Of a DNA stretch of 21,591 bases, positions 13,977 through 21,570 are shown piece after piece. The notes under the pieces were generated by a model. The model saw only the letters and a program-made list of their open reading frames with translations. It was not told the DNA's origin and searched no databases. The first letter of the stretch is position 1. Each line of letters begins with the position of its first letter. The translations under genes were made by a program, and so were the position numbers. The DNA comes from Streptosporangiaceae bacterium (GTDB lineage: Bacteria; Actinomycetota; Actinomycetes; Streptosporangiales; Streptosporangiaceae), in NCBI GenBank assembly GCA_030041195.1, contig JASHOI010000359.1, positions 1 through 21,591 of the forward strand. The letters are read 5' to 3'.

Positions 13977-15014
13977 TCAGCCGGCCGCCGGAATGCTCGT
14001 GAGCGCGCCGGTCCTGGCCGAGGCGTAGATGGCGTCCGTCACCTCGGCGCAGCGCAGGCCGTCAACGCCGCTCGCGCTGGGCTCCTCGCCCGCGCGAACC
14101 CGGGTCACGAAGTCGTCACACTCACGCACGTACACGTTGTGGCGCTCGACCTGCTGCGACTGCTCCCCGGGTTCCGTGATGACCTCGAGCAGGCCGCCAC
14201 CGTAGTTCCCGATCGACCCACTGCAGCGCAGCGTGCCCGCGGTGCCGGAGATGACCAGCTCGTTGGCTGGGTAGGGAAGGTTGCCGCCGTGGATCGACGC
14301 GATGGCTCCGTTGCTGAGCTTCGCCGAGGCCAGCAGGTTCTGCTCGCCGAAGGGGATCCCGTTGTCGTCGGCCGCAACGGCGACCGCCGTCACCTCGGCA
14401 CCGGTCACGTAACGGAGCAGGTCGATGGCGTGGACCCCGGTGCCGATGAAGGATCCGCCCCCGGCCTGCCCGGGGTCACGCCGCCACGCGGGCGGCGGTC
14501 CAGCCGGCGCCGTTCCGCCCGTCGCATGAGCGTATCGGGCCGAGACGAACTTGATCCCGCCGAGCTGGCCGCTGGCCACGATCGCGCGGGCGTGCTCGTG
14601 CACGATGTTGTGCCGCAGGTGAAACCCGACGCCCAGCCGGACACCGGCCTTGGCGCACGCCTCGACCATCTCCTCGCAGTCCGCCGGCGTGTTGCCCAGC
14701 GGCTTTTCACACAGCACGTGCTTGCCCGCTGCTGCCGCCCGGAGGACCTGATCCTTGTGCAGGTGGTTCGGCGACACCAGGAACAGCGCGTCGGCGCCCG
14801 GATAGGCCAGCAGATCGTCGTAGCAGCTGTACACGGCCGGCTGGCCCCAGTCGCGCGACGCTTCGGCGGCCTCATCGGGCCGGCTGCTGCACACCGCGGC
14901 CACAACGCCGAGCCTGGATTCCGCGATGGCCGGCCCGACGAACCGGCGGGTGTGCCTGCCGATCCCGACGATGGCCCACCGGAACGGCTTGTCGCTGCCT
15001 GCTGGCGTGCTCAT
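13977..15014 (-). CDS. Gfo/Idh/MocA family NAD(P)-dependent oxidoreductase
   Basis: 345 residues. The N-terminal Rossmann fold opens AIVGIGRHTRRFVG (14-27), followed by PNHLHKDQ and the family's EKP motif at 103-105 with catalytic-type Lys104. The C-terminal alpha/beta domain carries GGGSFIGTGVHAIDLLRY with His195 and Asp198 as the likely active-site pair. Family members oxidise or reduce hydroxyl groups of sugars, inositols and sugar acids. The Shine-Dalgarno is weak (GAGGA, about 10 nt). It sits between the hydroxyacid dehydrogenase (36 nt upstream) and the FAH gene on one strand. Confidence 0.9.
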   Translation of the reverse strand: MSTPAGSDKPFRWAIVGIGRHTRRFVGPAIAESRLGVVAAVCSSRPDEAAEASRDWGQPAVYSCYDDLLAYPGADALFLVSPNHLHKDQVLRAAAAGKHVLCEKPLGNTPADCEEMVEACAKAGVRLGVGFHLRHNIVHEHARAIVASGQLGGIKFVSARYAHATGGTAPAGPPPAWRRDPGQAGGGSFIGTGVHAIDLLRYVTGAEVTAVAVAADDNGIPFGEQNLLASAKLSNGAIASIHGGNLPYPANELVISGTAGTLRCSGSIGNYGGGLLEVITEPGEQSQQVERHNVYVRECDDFVTRVRAGEEPSASGVDGLRCAEVTDAIYASARTGALTSIPAAG

Positions 15015-15050
15015 CGGCGCGTGTCCTCTTCTCGGTATCAGGCGGCGGGA

Positions 15051-16064
15051 TCAGCGGCCGAGGCGACGGCGGCGCTCCTCGTATGCTCCCCAGACCGCGG
15101 GATTGGCCAGCCCCGCTGGCTTGCGGCCGGCCAGGACGTCGGTCAGCCGGGCCACGAAGGCCGCGGAGCGCCGTTCGTTCGACTCGTGCGTGACGCCCGC
15201 GATGTGCGGCGTCAGGATGACCTCGTCCAGCTCAACCAGCGGGTGGTCGGCCGGCAGTGGCTCCTTCTCGAACACGTCCAGCGCCGCGCCGGCCAGGGCG
15301 CCGCTGCGCAGCGCGCTGACCAGTGCTGCCTCGTCCAGGACACCGCCTCGCGCCACGTTGACCACGAAGGCGGACGGCTTCATGGCGGCCAGCACCGTCG
15401 CGTCGACCAGGTGGTGTGTCTGGCTCGTCAGCGGCACGTGCAGCGTCAGGAAGTCGGCCTCGCTCGCCAGCTCCGGCAGGCTGTCGCGCTTCTCGATGCC
15501 AAGCTCGGCCATCCGCTCGGCGCTCACGAACGGGTCGTAGGCGAGCACGCGGCAGCCGAACGCGGCCTGGCACTTGGCGGCCAGCGACGCGCCGATGTGC
15601 CCGACCCCGACAATGCCGAGGCACCGGCCGCCCAGCTCGATGCCGAGCTGAGCGTCGGGCTCGGCGTAGTTGCGCCGCGTCGACCATCCGGTGCTGCGCA
15701 GGTCGCGGTCGGAGCGCGCGATCCGGCGGGCCAGTGAGATCATCAGCCCCAGCGTGAACTCCGCCACGGAATCGGGCGAGACCCCGGCCGACGAGATCAC
15801 CGGTATGCCCTCATCGGTGGCGCCAGCGACGTCGATCCGGTCGAACCCGACCTGGGGGGTGCCGACGACGAGCAGCCGCTGGCCGGCCTGCAGAACCTTC
15901 CGGCTGACGTCCATCGCCGTCGCCACGAAGGCGTCGGCCGTCCCCACCGCCTCCGCCAGCTCAGCCTCGGACGTCCCGGAAGCCGAGACAATCTCGTGCT
16001 CACGGCCCAGGGACTCGGCGATCCCCGGCAGGTGCGGCAGCGGCTGAGGGATGAGGACGCGCAT
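15051..16064 (-). CDS. D-isomer-specific 2-hydroxyacid dehydrogenase (NAD-binding)
   Basis: 337 residues. The nucleotide-binding motif GVGHIG (153-158), with Asp177 ending the second strand (AYDPF), indicates preference for NAD. The catalytic set is complete: Arg239 in NVARGG, Glu268 in DVFEKEP and His287 in TPHIAG. It should interconvert a D-2-hydroxy acid and a 2-oxo acid; phosphoglycerate, glyoxylate and hydroxypyruvate reductases share this architecture, so the substrate is open. It lacks the C-terminal ACT extension of long SerA enzymes. AGGAGG lies 4 nt before ATG 16064. It is the first gene of a three-gene unit, with a candidate operator 32 nt upstream. Confidence 0.92.
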   Translation of the reverse strand: MRVLIPQPLPHLPGIAESLGREHEIVSASGTSEAELAEAVGTADAFVATAMDVSRKVLQAGQRLLVVGTPQVGFDRIDVAGATDEGIPVISSAGVSPDSVAEFTLGLMISLARRIARSDRDLRSTGWSTRRNYAEPDAQLGIELGGRCLGIVGVGHIGASLAAKCQAAFGCRVLAYDPFVSAERMAELGIEKRDSLPELASEADFLTLHVPLTSQTHHLVDATVLAAMKPSAFVVNVARGGVLDEAALVSALRSGALAGAALDVFEKEPLPADHPLVELDEVILTPHIAGVTHESNERRSAAFVARLTDVLAGRKPAGLANPAVWGAYEERRRRLGR

Positions 16065-16096
16065 CCTGCCTCCTAGGTCGATAGGTCGTAGACCAT

Positions 16097-16108
16097 ATCG
16101 TATAGTAA
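16097..16108. promoter_or_regulatory. candidate operator, site 7 (upstream of hydroxyacid dehydrogenase unit)
   Basis: The plus strand reads ATCGTATAGTAA, 32 nt upstream of ATG 16064. On the minus strand it also contains TACTAT, a possible -10 element, so promoter and operator may overlap. It lies in the 191-bp gap after the dehydratase gene. The rest of that gap is very GC-rich, with only a 7-bp stem (16136-16142/16159-16165) noticed. Confidence 0.42.
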
Positions 16109-16255
16109 AATCTACAGCCAGTTCAGGGCAGCGGCCCGGCGGACCGACCCGGTACGGCCCGCCGGCCCGGCACCTGAGCCGGTCCGGTGCGGCCCCGCCG
16201 GCCTTTGCGCCTCAGCCAACCGGCGCCGGCGCTCCACGCGCGACCCTCCGGGGCA

Positions 16256-18013
16256 TCAGCTCGGATCGGGGTCGGGTGTGACCCCAGGCCTCGACAGAAA
16301 GTCGAAGTCACAGCCCTGATCGGCCTGCGTGACGCGCTCGCTGTACAGCGCACCATAGCCGCGTTCGTACCGCGGTGCCGGGGGCTGCCACTCGGCGCGA
16401 CGCCGGGCAAGCTCGGCGTCGTCGATCTCCAGTCTCAGGGACCGAGCCGCGACGTCGAGGGTCACCGGGTCGCCGGTCCGGACCAGCGCGAGCGCGCCGC
16501 CCGCGTAGGACTCGGGCGAGACGTGCAGCACGCACGCGCCGTAGCTGGTCCCGCTCATCCGCGCGTCCGAGATCCGGACCATGTCCCTGATTCCGTCGGC
16601 GAGCAGGTACCTGGGGATCGGCAGCTGGCCGTACTCCGGCATGCCGGGGCCGCCGAGCGGGCCGACGTTCCGCAGCACCAGCACCGAGTCGGGTGTGATC
16701 TGCAGCGACGGGTCGTCGATGCGCTCGCAGATCTGGTGGTAGCTGTCGAACACGACCGCGGGCCCGGTGTGCTTGAGCAGCCGCGGCTCGGCCGCGATGT
16801 GCTTGATCACCGCACCATCGGGGGCCAGGTTGCCGCGCAGCACCGCGATTCCGCCCTCAGCCGACAGCGCCTGGTCCGGTGCCCGGATGACGTCCTCGTT
16901 GTGCACCGCCGCGTTGCTCAGCGCGGCGGCGAGGGTGCCGCCGGTCACGGTCAGCCGGCCGGTGTGCAGCGCCCCCGGAACGGTCGCGAGCTGGGCGAGC
17001 AGCGCGGGCAGGCCGCCGGCGTAGTAGAAGTCCTCCATCAGATACGCGCCGCCCGGCCGGATGTTCGCCAGCACCGGAACCCGCCGCGCGATCGCGTCGA
17101 AGTCATCCAGGGTCAGCGCCACCCCGCTGCGCCCGGCCATCGCGATCAGATGGATCAGCGCGTTCGTCGAGCCGCCCAGCGCCAGCACGGTCGCCGCCGC
17201 GTCCTCGTAGGCTTCCCGGGTCAGGATCTGGTCCGGGCCCAGACCCTCCCAGGCCATCTCGACGACCCGCCGCCCGGTCGCAACGGCCATCCGGTAGTGC
17301 GCCGAGTCCACCGCCGGGATCGACGCCGCGCCGGGCAGCGTCATGCCCAGCGCCTCGGCCGCCGAGGTCATCGTCGAGGCCGTGCCCATCGTCATGCAGT
17401 GCCCGGGCGAGCGATTGATGCCGCCCTCGAGCTCGGTCAGCTCGCACTCGCCGATCAAGCCCGCCCGGTAGTCGTCCCAGTACTTCCACAAGTCGGTGCC
17501 GCTGCCGAGCGGCTGGCCGCGGAAGTTGCCGCGCAGCATCGGCCCGGCCGGCAGGTAGATCGCCGGGACACCCGCGCTGGCGGCGCCCATCAGCAGCGCC
17601 GGGGTGGTCTTGTCACACCCGCCCATCAGCACCGCACCATCGACCGGATAAGAGCGCAGCAGCTCCTCCGCCTCCATCGACAGCAGGTTCCGGTACAGCA
17701 TCGGGGTCGGCTTCTGGAACGTCTCGGAGATCGTCCCGACCGGGAACTCGAACGGGAACCCGCCGGCCTCGAGCACGCCGCGCCGGACCTGGTCGGCGCG
17801 CTCGCGCAGGTGCATGTGGCAGGGGTTGATCTCGTTCCAGGTGTTGATGATCGCGATGACCGGCTTGCCGAGGTGCTCCTCGGCGAGGATGCCGAGCTGG
17901 CGCATCCGCGACCGGTGGCTGAACGTGCGCATGCCGACGTTGCCGACCGATTCGGAGTTGCCGAACCAGCGGTAGCTGCGAAGCTGCTCCGGTGTCTTGC
18001 GGCCCCTGGTCAT
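16256..18013 (-). CDS. IlvD/Edd family Fe-S sugar-acid dehydratase (arabinonate/galactonate type)
   Basis: 585 residues from ATG 18013, which has GGAGG 7 nt upstream and overlaps the stop of the preceding aldolase gene (ATGA). The frame is open much further upstream, but that part lies under the DapA-like gene. Three cluster cysteines are present: Cys65 in NPCHMH, Cys133 in MGGCDKTTP and Cys206 in PGHCMTMG. Lys135 follows the second Cys, and the presumed catalytic Ser490 lies in MSGTSYG. MLYRNLLSMEAEELLRS points to the pentonate/hexonate branch (L-arabinonate, D-xylonate, galactonate) rather than branched-chain dihydroxyacid dehydratase. The reaction would be removal of water from an aldonic acid to give a 2-keto-3-deoxy acid, which the neighbouring DapA-like enzyme could take further. 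Confidence 0.93.
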   Translation of the reverse strand: MTRGRKTPEQLRSYRWFGNSESVGNVGMRTFSHRSRMRQLGILAEEHLGKPVIAIINTWNEINPCHMHLRERADQVRRGVLEAGGFPFEFPVGTISETFQKPTPMLYRNLLSMEAEELLRSYPVDGAVLMGGCDKTTPALLMGAASAGVPAIYLPAGPMLRGNFRGQPLGSGTDLWKYWDDYRAGLIGECELTELEGGINRSPGHCMTMGTASTMTSAAEALGMTLPGAASIPAVDSAHYRMAVATGRRVVEMAWEGLGPDQILTREAYEDAAATVLALGGSTNALIHLIAMAGRSGVALTLDDFDAIARRVPVLANIRPGGAYLMEDFYYAGGLPALLAQLATVPGALHTGRLTVTGGTLAAALSNAAVHNEDVIRAPDQALSAEGGIAVLRGNLAPDGAVIKHIAAEPRLLKHTGPAVVFDSYHQICERIDDPSLQITPDSVLVLRNVGPLGGPGMPEYGQLPIPRYLLADGIRDMVRISDARMSGTSYGACVLHVSPESYAGGALALVRTGDPVTLDVAARSLRLEIDDAELARRRAEWQPPAPRYERGYGALYSERVTQADQGCDFDFLSRPGVTPDPDPS

Positions 18014-18951
18014 GACGTTTCCTCCGGCTGCACGTTCCATGCCGCGACGATGCGCGCCACCTGGGCACGGGCGGGCTCGCTCAGCAGCCTGCCGGGCGGG
18101 CGGACCGCCCGGCCGCACACGCCGATCTGGGCCAGCGCCTCCTTGACCACGCTGACGTTGTCGGCCGACGAGTCGGCACCGCGCAGCTCCTCGAACGGCC
18201 TGATCGCGTCCCAGATCGTCATCGCCGCCGCGAAGTCCCCGCGGCGCAGCGCGTCCAGCATCGCGGCCGGGATCGCGGGCGCGACGTTGACCAGGCCCGA
18301 CGTGAATCCGCTGGCCCCGACCGGCCACAACCCGGGCGCGGTGAGCTCGGCGAGCCCGGCCAGCCAGGTGAACCTGCCCTCGCCCGCGTCCCTGGCCGCT
18401 GCGGCGAAGCTGACCGGGTCGCGCACCCCGTACTTGACGCCGACCACGTTCGGGCAGCTCTCCCCCAGCCGCCGGATCAGCGGGCCGTCGAACCGGGTAT
18501 CGCGGATGTACAGCACCACCCCGGTGTCCGGGACCGCGCGCGCGATCGCCGCGTGATACGCGAGCCAGCCCTCGCCCGACACGTAGGGGTGCACCGGCTG
18601 GTGGATCATCACCATGCTCGCGCCCGCCGCTGCCGCGTGCCGGGCCGCGCCTATCGCGGTGGCGATGTCCAGCCCGACCCCGACCATGATCTCGGCGCCG
18701 CCTCCGGCGGCCTTGATCGTCGACTCGGTGACCTGCCGCGCCTCGTCCTGGGTCAGCGAGTAGAACTCGCCGGTGTTGCCGTTCGCGGTCAGCACCGTGA
18801 CCCCGCCGTCGACCAGCCGCCTGACCACCCGGGCGTGCGCGTCCCAGTCGATGTCGCCGACGAAGTCGAACGGGGTCACCGGTATCGCGACCACGGTCGC
18901 GAGCGCGCTCCTCAGCCGGTCGGCTGCGGCTTGATCAAGACTCACGGGCAT
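18010..18951 (-). CDS. DapA-family aldolase/dehydratase (KdgD-like)
   Basis: 313 residues from ATG 18951, preceded by GGAAAGG. The longer frame to 19047 runs into the regulator gene and is not used. Active-site features: NGNTGEFYSLT (57-67), Tyr148 in LYIRDTR and Schiff-base Lys173 in VGVKYGVRD. The TGEFYSLT loop resembles 5-dehydro-4-deoxyglucarate dehydratase and 2-keto-3-deoxy-pentonate dehydratase/aldolase members. It overlaps the GntR gene by 17 nt and the dehydratase gene by 4 nt, so all three are translationally coupled. With the dehydratase it gives two successive steps of non-phosphorylative sugar-acid breakdown. Confidence 0.88.
   Translation of the reverse strand: MPVSLDQAAADRLRSALATVVAIPVTPFDFVGDIDWDAHARVVRRLVDGGVTVLTANGNTGEFYSLTQDEARQVTESTIKAAGGGAEIMVGVGLDIATAIGAARHAAAAGASMVMIHQPVHPYVSGEGWLAYHAAIARAVPDTGVVLYIRDTRFDGPLIRRLGESCPNVVGVKYGVRDPVSFAAAARDAGEGRFTWLAGLAELTAPGLWPVGASGFTSGLVNVAPAIPAAMLDALRRGDFAAAMTIWDAIRPFEELRGADSSADNVSVVKEALAQIGVCGRAVRPPGRLLSEPARAQVARIVAAWNVQPEETS
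18021..18025 (-). promoter_or_regulatory. ribosome binding site fixing the dehydratase start at 18013
   Basis: GGAGG on the minus strand, 7 nt before ATG 18013, lies within the end of the aldolase gene. It shows that the 105-residue upstream extension of the frame is not translated as part of the dehydratase. Confidence 0.8.
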
Positions 18952-19639
18952 CGCCCTTTCCGGGTAGCTGACGTTCCGCGAAGCTTCCGATGTGCGCGGC
19001 GAGCAGCTCGCCGGCCCGGGCGGCGTCGCCCGCCGCGGCGGCGGCAAGGATCGTGCGGTGCTCGCCCGCCTCCTGCCGCCAGGACGGCTGCTGCTGCCAG
19101 GCCGCCGCCGATATCAGCGCGGTCTGGTCCCGCAGGTCGTCAAGGGCGGCGACCAGCAGCGGGTTGCCGCACTCCCGGTACAGGGCACGGTGAAACTCGC
19201 GGTTGGCCAGGCTCCGCTCGGCCTCGTCGGACGAGGCGTCGGCGCGGTCCAGCGCCCGCCGCGCCGCGTCCCAGTCGCCGCCGTGGGCGGCGGCACGGCG
19301 CACCGCCTCGGGCTCGAGCAGCAGCCGCATGTCGTAGATGGCGTGCGCGGTCTCGCCGTCGATCACCCGCACGGCGGCACCGCGGTACGGGCTCATCGTG
19401 ACCAGCCCGGCCCCGGCGAGGGTCTTGAGCGCCTCGCGCACCGGTGTCTTGGAGACGCCGAGCGCCTGCGCGAGCTCCGCCTCGACCAGACTCTGGCCGG
19501 GCCGGAGTTCCCCGCTCAGGATCGCGTGCTTGATCGCTTCGAGCACGGCCGCGGTGCGCAGCGGTATCGCACCGACCGACCCGCTGAGGAATGCTCCGCC
19601 CTCCGGAGCAACGATGCTGTCCATGACCGTTTGTAGCAT
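18935..19639 (-). CDS. GntR family transcriptional regulator, FCD subfamily (second copy)
   Basis: 234 residues. The helix-turn-helix includes LAQALGVSKTPVREALKTLAGAGLV (56-80), the textbook GntR recognition segment, and a wing ending RGAAVRV. The FCD domain keeps metal-site histidines H150 (NREFH), H194 (GEHRTI) and H216 (AAHIGSF). It is clearly diverged from the regulator at 1574. It heads the operon with the KdgD-like and IlvD-like genes, so it most likely controls sugar-acid use, with the pathway acid as effector. The start is uncertain: ATG 19639 has GGGAGG only about one base away, and ATG 19624 has it too far away. A leaderless or different start is possible. Confidence 0.88.
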   Translation of the reverse strand: MLQTVMDSIVAPEGGAFLSGSVGAIPLRTAAVLEAIKHAILSGELRPGQSLVEAELAQALGVSKTPVREALKTLAGAGLVTMSPYRGAAVRVIDGETAHAIYDMRLLLEPEAVRRAAAHGGDWDAARRALDRADASSDEAERSLANREFHRALYRECGNPLLVAALDDLRDQTALISAAAWQQQPSWRQEAGEHRTILAAAAAGDAARAGELLAAHIGSFAERQLPGKGDARES

Positions 19640-19691
19640 TCCTCCCGCTCGGCCGCCCAGTCTTGCCCCATGGCAACCTCATGTATGGTAT

Positions 19692-19703
19692 CTCATATAC
19701 GAA
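19692..19703. promoter_or_regulatory. candidate operator, site 8 (upstream of second GntR operon)
   Basis: The minus strand reads TTCGTATATGAG, 52 nt upstream of ATG 19639, with TGTATGGTAT next to it at 19682-19691. Together they make a 22-bp AT-rich island in otherwise GC-rich DNA, well placed for autoregulation. Confidence 0.42.
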
Positions 19704-19801
19704 TTGCCGTGGTAGCTCGCCGGACACGGTGTCGTAGCTGCTCGGCAGCTGAATGCTCGTAAGTACTGGTAAGGGCAGATGCTCGCCCCTATCATCCAGC
19801 C

Positions 19802-20092
19802 ATGGGACCCCGCATCCCGCGCAGGCGCAAGCCTGTCCGGAAAAACCATGATGAACACGGCGTTTCTCCACCAGGCGATGTTAAAACGCTCAGCACCGCC
19901 CAAGAAGGGACGCACGAGTCTTTAGCCGGCGCGTCCAAGCCGCGGCATCGCCGCGGGCCATCGGGTGGAGTGACACACCGCAGCCCGTCCCCGGACGACA
20001 TGCTGCTGCCCTGTTGCGGCCGGCCGCTGTCCGACGTGGCCGGCCGGGACCAGATCACCACCGACCCCGCGCAGGTAACCTGCACCGGCTGA
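19802..20092 (+). CDS. small hypothetical protein with C-terminal CCGRP...VTCTG motif
   Basis: 96 residues. The first half is basic and low-complexity (RIPRRRKPVRK, then Ser/Gly/Pro-rich). The end is more distinctive: LLPCCGRPLSDVAGRDQITTDP and then VTCTG. Three cysteines in a CC-x(n)-C arrangement with a GRP and a D-x-I-T-x-DP segment recall small actinobacterial proteins of unknown role that end in a similar way; this is from memory, not a search. There is no Shine-Dalgarno at ATG 19802, so translation may be leaderless or start elsewhere. It is divergent from the GntR gene and converges on the oxidase gene with a 35-nt gap. An overlapping minus-strand frame is judged a shadow. Confidence 0.45.
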   Translation: MGPRIPRRRKPVRKNHDEHGVSPPGDVKTLSTAQEGTHESLAGASKPRHRRGPSGGVTHRSPSPDDMLLPCCGRPLSDVAGRDQITTDPAQVTCTG

Positions 20093-20127
20093 CCCATCCG
20101 GCGACCCGCCAGGAACGGGCAGCGGGC

Positions 20128-21570
20128 TCAGGAGTCGAAGCCGAGGCCAAGCCGGTCCAGCATGCGCAGCCAGGCATCCCGGCGGCCCTCGTTGCGATCG
20201 GCCCTGGCCAGCGACGCCCTGGTGAGCTGGATGACGCCCGACCTGACCGGCTCGGGCGGGAACGGCACCGGCTTGGTCCGCACCATCGCCAGCGCCGTCC
20301 GCTCGGTCCGCTCGCCGCCTAGCAGGTCGAGGATCACGTTCGCGCCGAACCGGGTGGCGCCGACGCCCAGGCCCGTGTACCCGGCCGCGTAGGCGAGCCG
20401 CTTGCCGTAACCGGTTCCGTAGAACGCGCAGAACCGGCTGCAGGTGTCGATCACGCCGCCCCAGGCGTGCGTGAACCGGATCTGGCCAGCCAGGTGCGGG
20501 AACGTGCCGAAGAAGTTGCCAGCGAGCTTGGCGAACGTCTCCGGCCGCTGGTCCTGCGCCGCGGTGATCCGGCCGCCGTTGTAGTACACCGCGTCATAGC
20601 CGCCCCACAGGATCCGGTTGTCGCTGGTCAGTCGGTAGTAGTGGAACTGGTTGCCGGAGTCACCGACCCCCTGCCGGTTCCGCCAGCCGATGCCGGAAAG
20701 CTGCGGGCCGGACAGCGGCTCGGTCATCAGCGCGTAGTCGTACACCGGGACCAGGTAGTGCCGCAGCCTGCGCAGCAGCGGCCGGTAGCAGCCGGTGCCG
20801 AGCGCGGCCTGGCCCGCGTGCACGCTGCCGCGCGGGGTGGACAGCCGGAGCCCGCCGCGGTCCTCGGTGATCGCGCGCACCGGCGTGTTCTCGTAGATCC
20901 GCACGCCGGACTCGAGGCAGGCGCGGCGCAGCCCCCAGGCCAGCCGGGCCGGGTCGAGTATCGCGCAACTGCCGGGGTACCAGACGCCGCCCAGGTATGT
21001 CGGCGAGTCAACCTCGGCGCGGACCCCGTTCGCGTCCAGCAGCATGGCCTGCTCGCCGTACCCGGCCGCGGCGGCGGCCTCCGCGGTCAGGTCGTCAAGC
21101 TGCCACGGCGCGGTGGCCACCGCGAGCTCGCCGGTGCGCTCGAACCCGCAGTCGATGCCGTGGGACTCGACCGTGGCCGCGATCTCGTCGAGGTTTTGCT
21201 GGCCGAGCCGCATCAGCGCCGGCATCTCGGCCTCGAACCTGGCGATCCCGTTGGCGATTCCGTGCGTGAGGCTGGCCGAGCAGAAGCCGCCGTTGCGCCC
21301 GGACGCGGCCCAGCCGACGCGCCGCGCCTCCAGCAGCACGACATCGGCCGAGGGATCCCTCTCAACCGCCAGCAGCGCGGCCCACAGGCCGGTGAACCCG
21401 CCCCCGATCACCGCCAGCCCGGCGCCGGTGCCGCCGGTCAGCCGCGGCGCGGCCGGCGGCGCGTCGGCTTGGTCCAGCCAGTAAGACGTCGGCCTGCTGC
21501 CGGCGAGCGCCGCGGCGACCTTCCCGGTCGCTGCGGCACCGGGCCCCGCCCGGTGTCCGGTTACCGGCAC
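20128..21570 (-). CDS. FAD-dependent oxidoreductase (DAO family, PuuB-like)
   Basis: 480 residues from GTG 21570 with GGAGG (21578-21582) 7 nt upstream, so the gene is complete. The dinucleotide-binding motif AVIGGGFTGLWAAL (53-66), Glu81 at the end of the second strand (LLEARR) and SGRNGGF (90-96) identify the D-amino-acid oxidase/glycine oxidase fold. The overall length and SGRNGGF context match gamma-glutamylputrescine oxidase-like and related amine oxidases. It would oxidise a primary or secondary amine or amino acid, releasing an imine and reducing oxygen or another acceptor. About 25-45 residues before the Rossmann fold include the SYWLDQA segment usual for PuuB-type proteins. Its link to the rest of the region is unclear; its promoter would be outside the window. 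Confidence 0.9.
   Translation of the reverse strand: MPVTGHRAGPGAAATGKVAAALAGSRPTSYWLDQADAPPAAPRLTGGTGAGLAVIGGGFTGLWAALLAVERDPSADVVLLEARRVGWAASGRNGGFCSASLTHGIANGIARFEAEMPALMRLGQQNLDEIAATVESHGIDCGFERTGELAVATAPWQLDDLTAEAAAAAGYGEQAMLLDANGVRAEVDSPTYLGGVWYPGSCAILDPARLAWGLRRACLESGVRIYENTPVRAITEDRGGLRLSTPRGSVHAGQAALGTGCYRPLLRRLRHYLVPVYDYALMTEPLSGPQLSGIGWRNRQGVGDSGNQFHYYRLTSDNRILWGGYDAVYYNGGRITAAQDQRPETFAKLAGNFFGTFPHLAGQIRFTHAWGGVIDTCSRFCAFYGTGYGKRLAYAAGYTGLGVGATRFGANVILDLLGGERTERTALAMVRTKPVPFPPEPVRSGVIQLTRASLARADRNEGRRDAWLRMLDRLGLGFDS

Noticed and set aside
14139..15737. 532-residue plus-strand frame opposite the Gfo/Idh and hydroxyacid dehydrogenase genes
   Set aside because: Antisense shadow; both minus-strand genes have complete active-site motifs, while this frame has none.
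16136..16165. 7-bp GC stem downstream of the dehydratase gene considered as a terminator
   Set aside because: It lies about 90 nt after the stop, has a 16-nt loop and no T-run; short GC stems are expected by chance here.
18014..18328. 105-residue N-terminal extension of the dehydratase frame
   Set aside because: It lies under the DapA-like gene, has no family resemblance, and a strong Shine-Dalgarno marks ATG 18013 as the start.
16187..18556. 789-residue plus-strand open frame opposite the IlvD-like and DapA-like genes
   Set aside because: It is the antisense shadow of two well-supported enzymes; the product is rich in Arg, His, Val and Pro, with no domain, as expected in GC-rich DNA.
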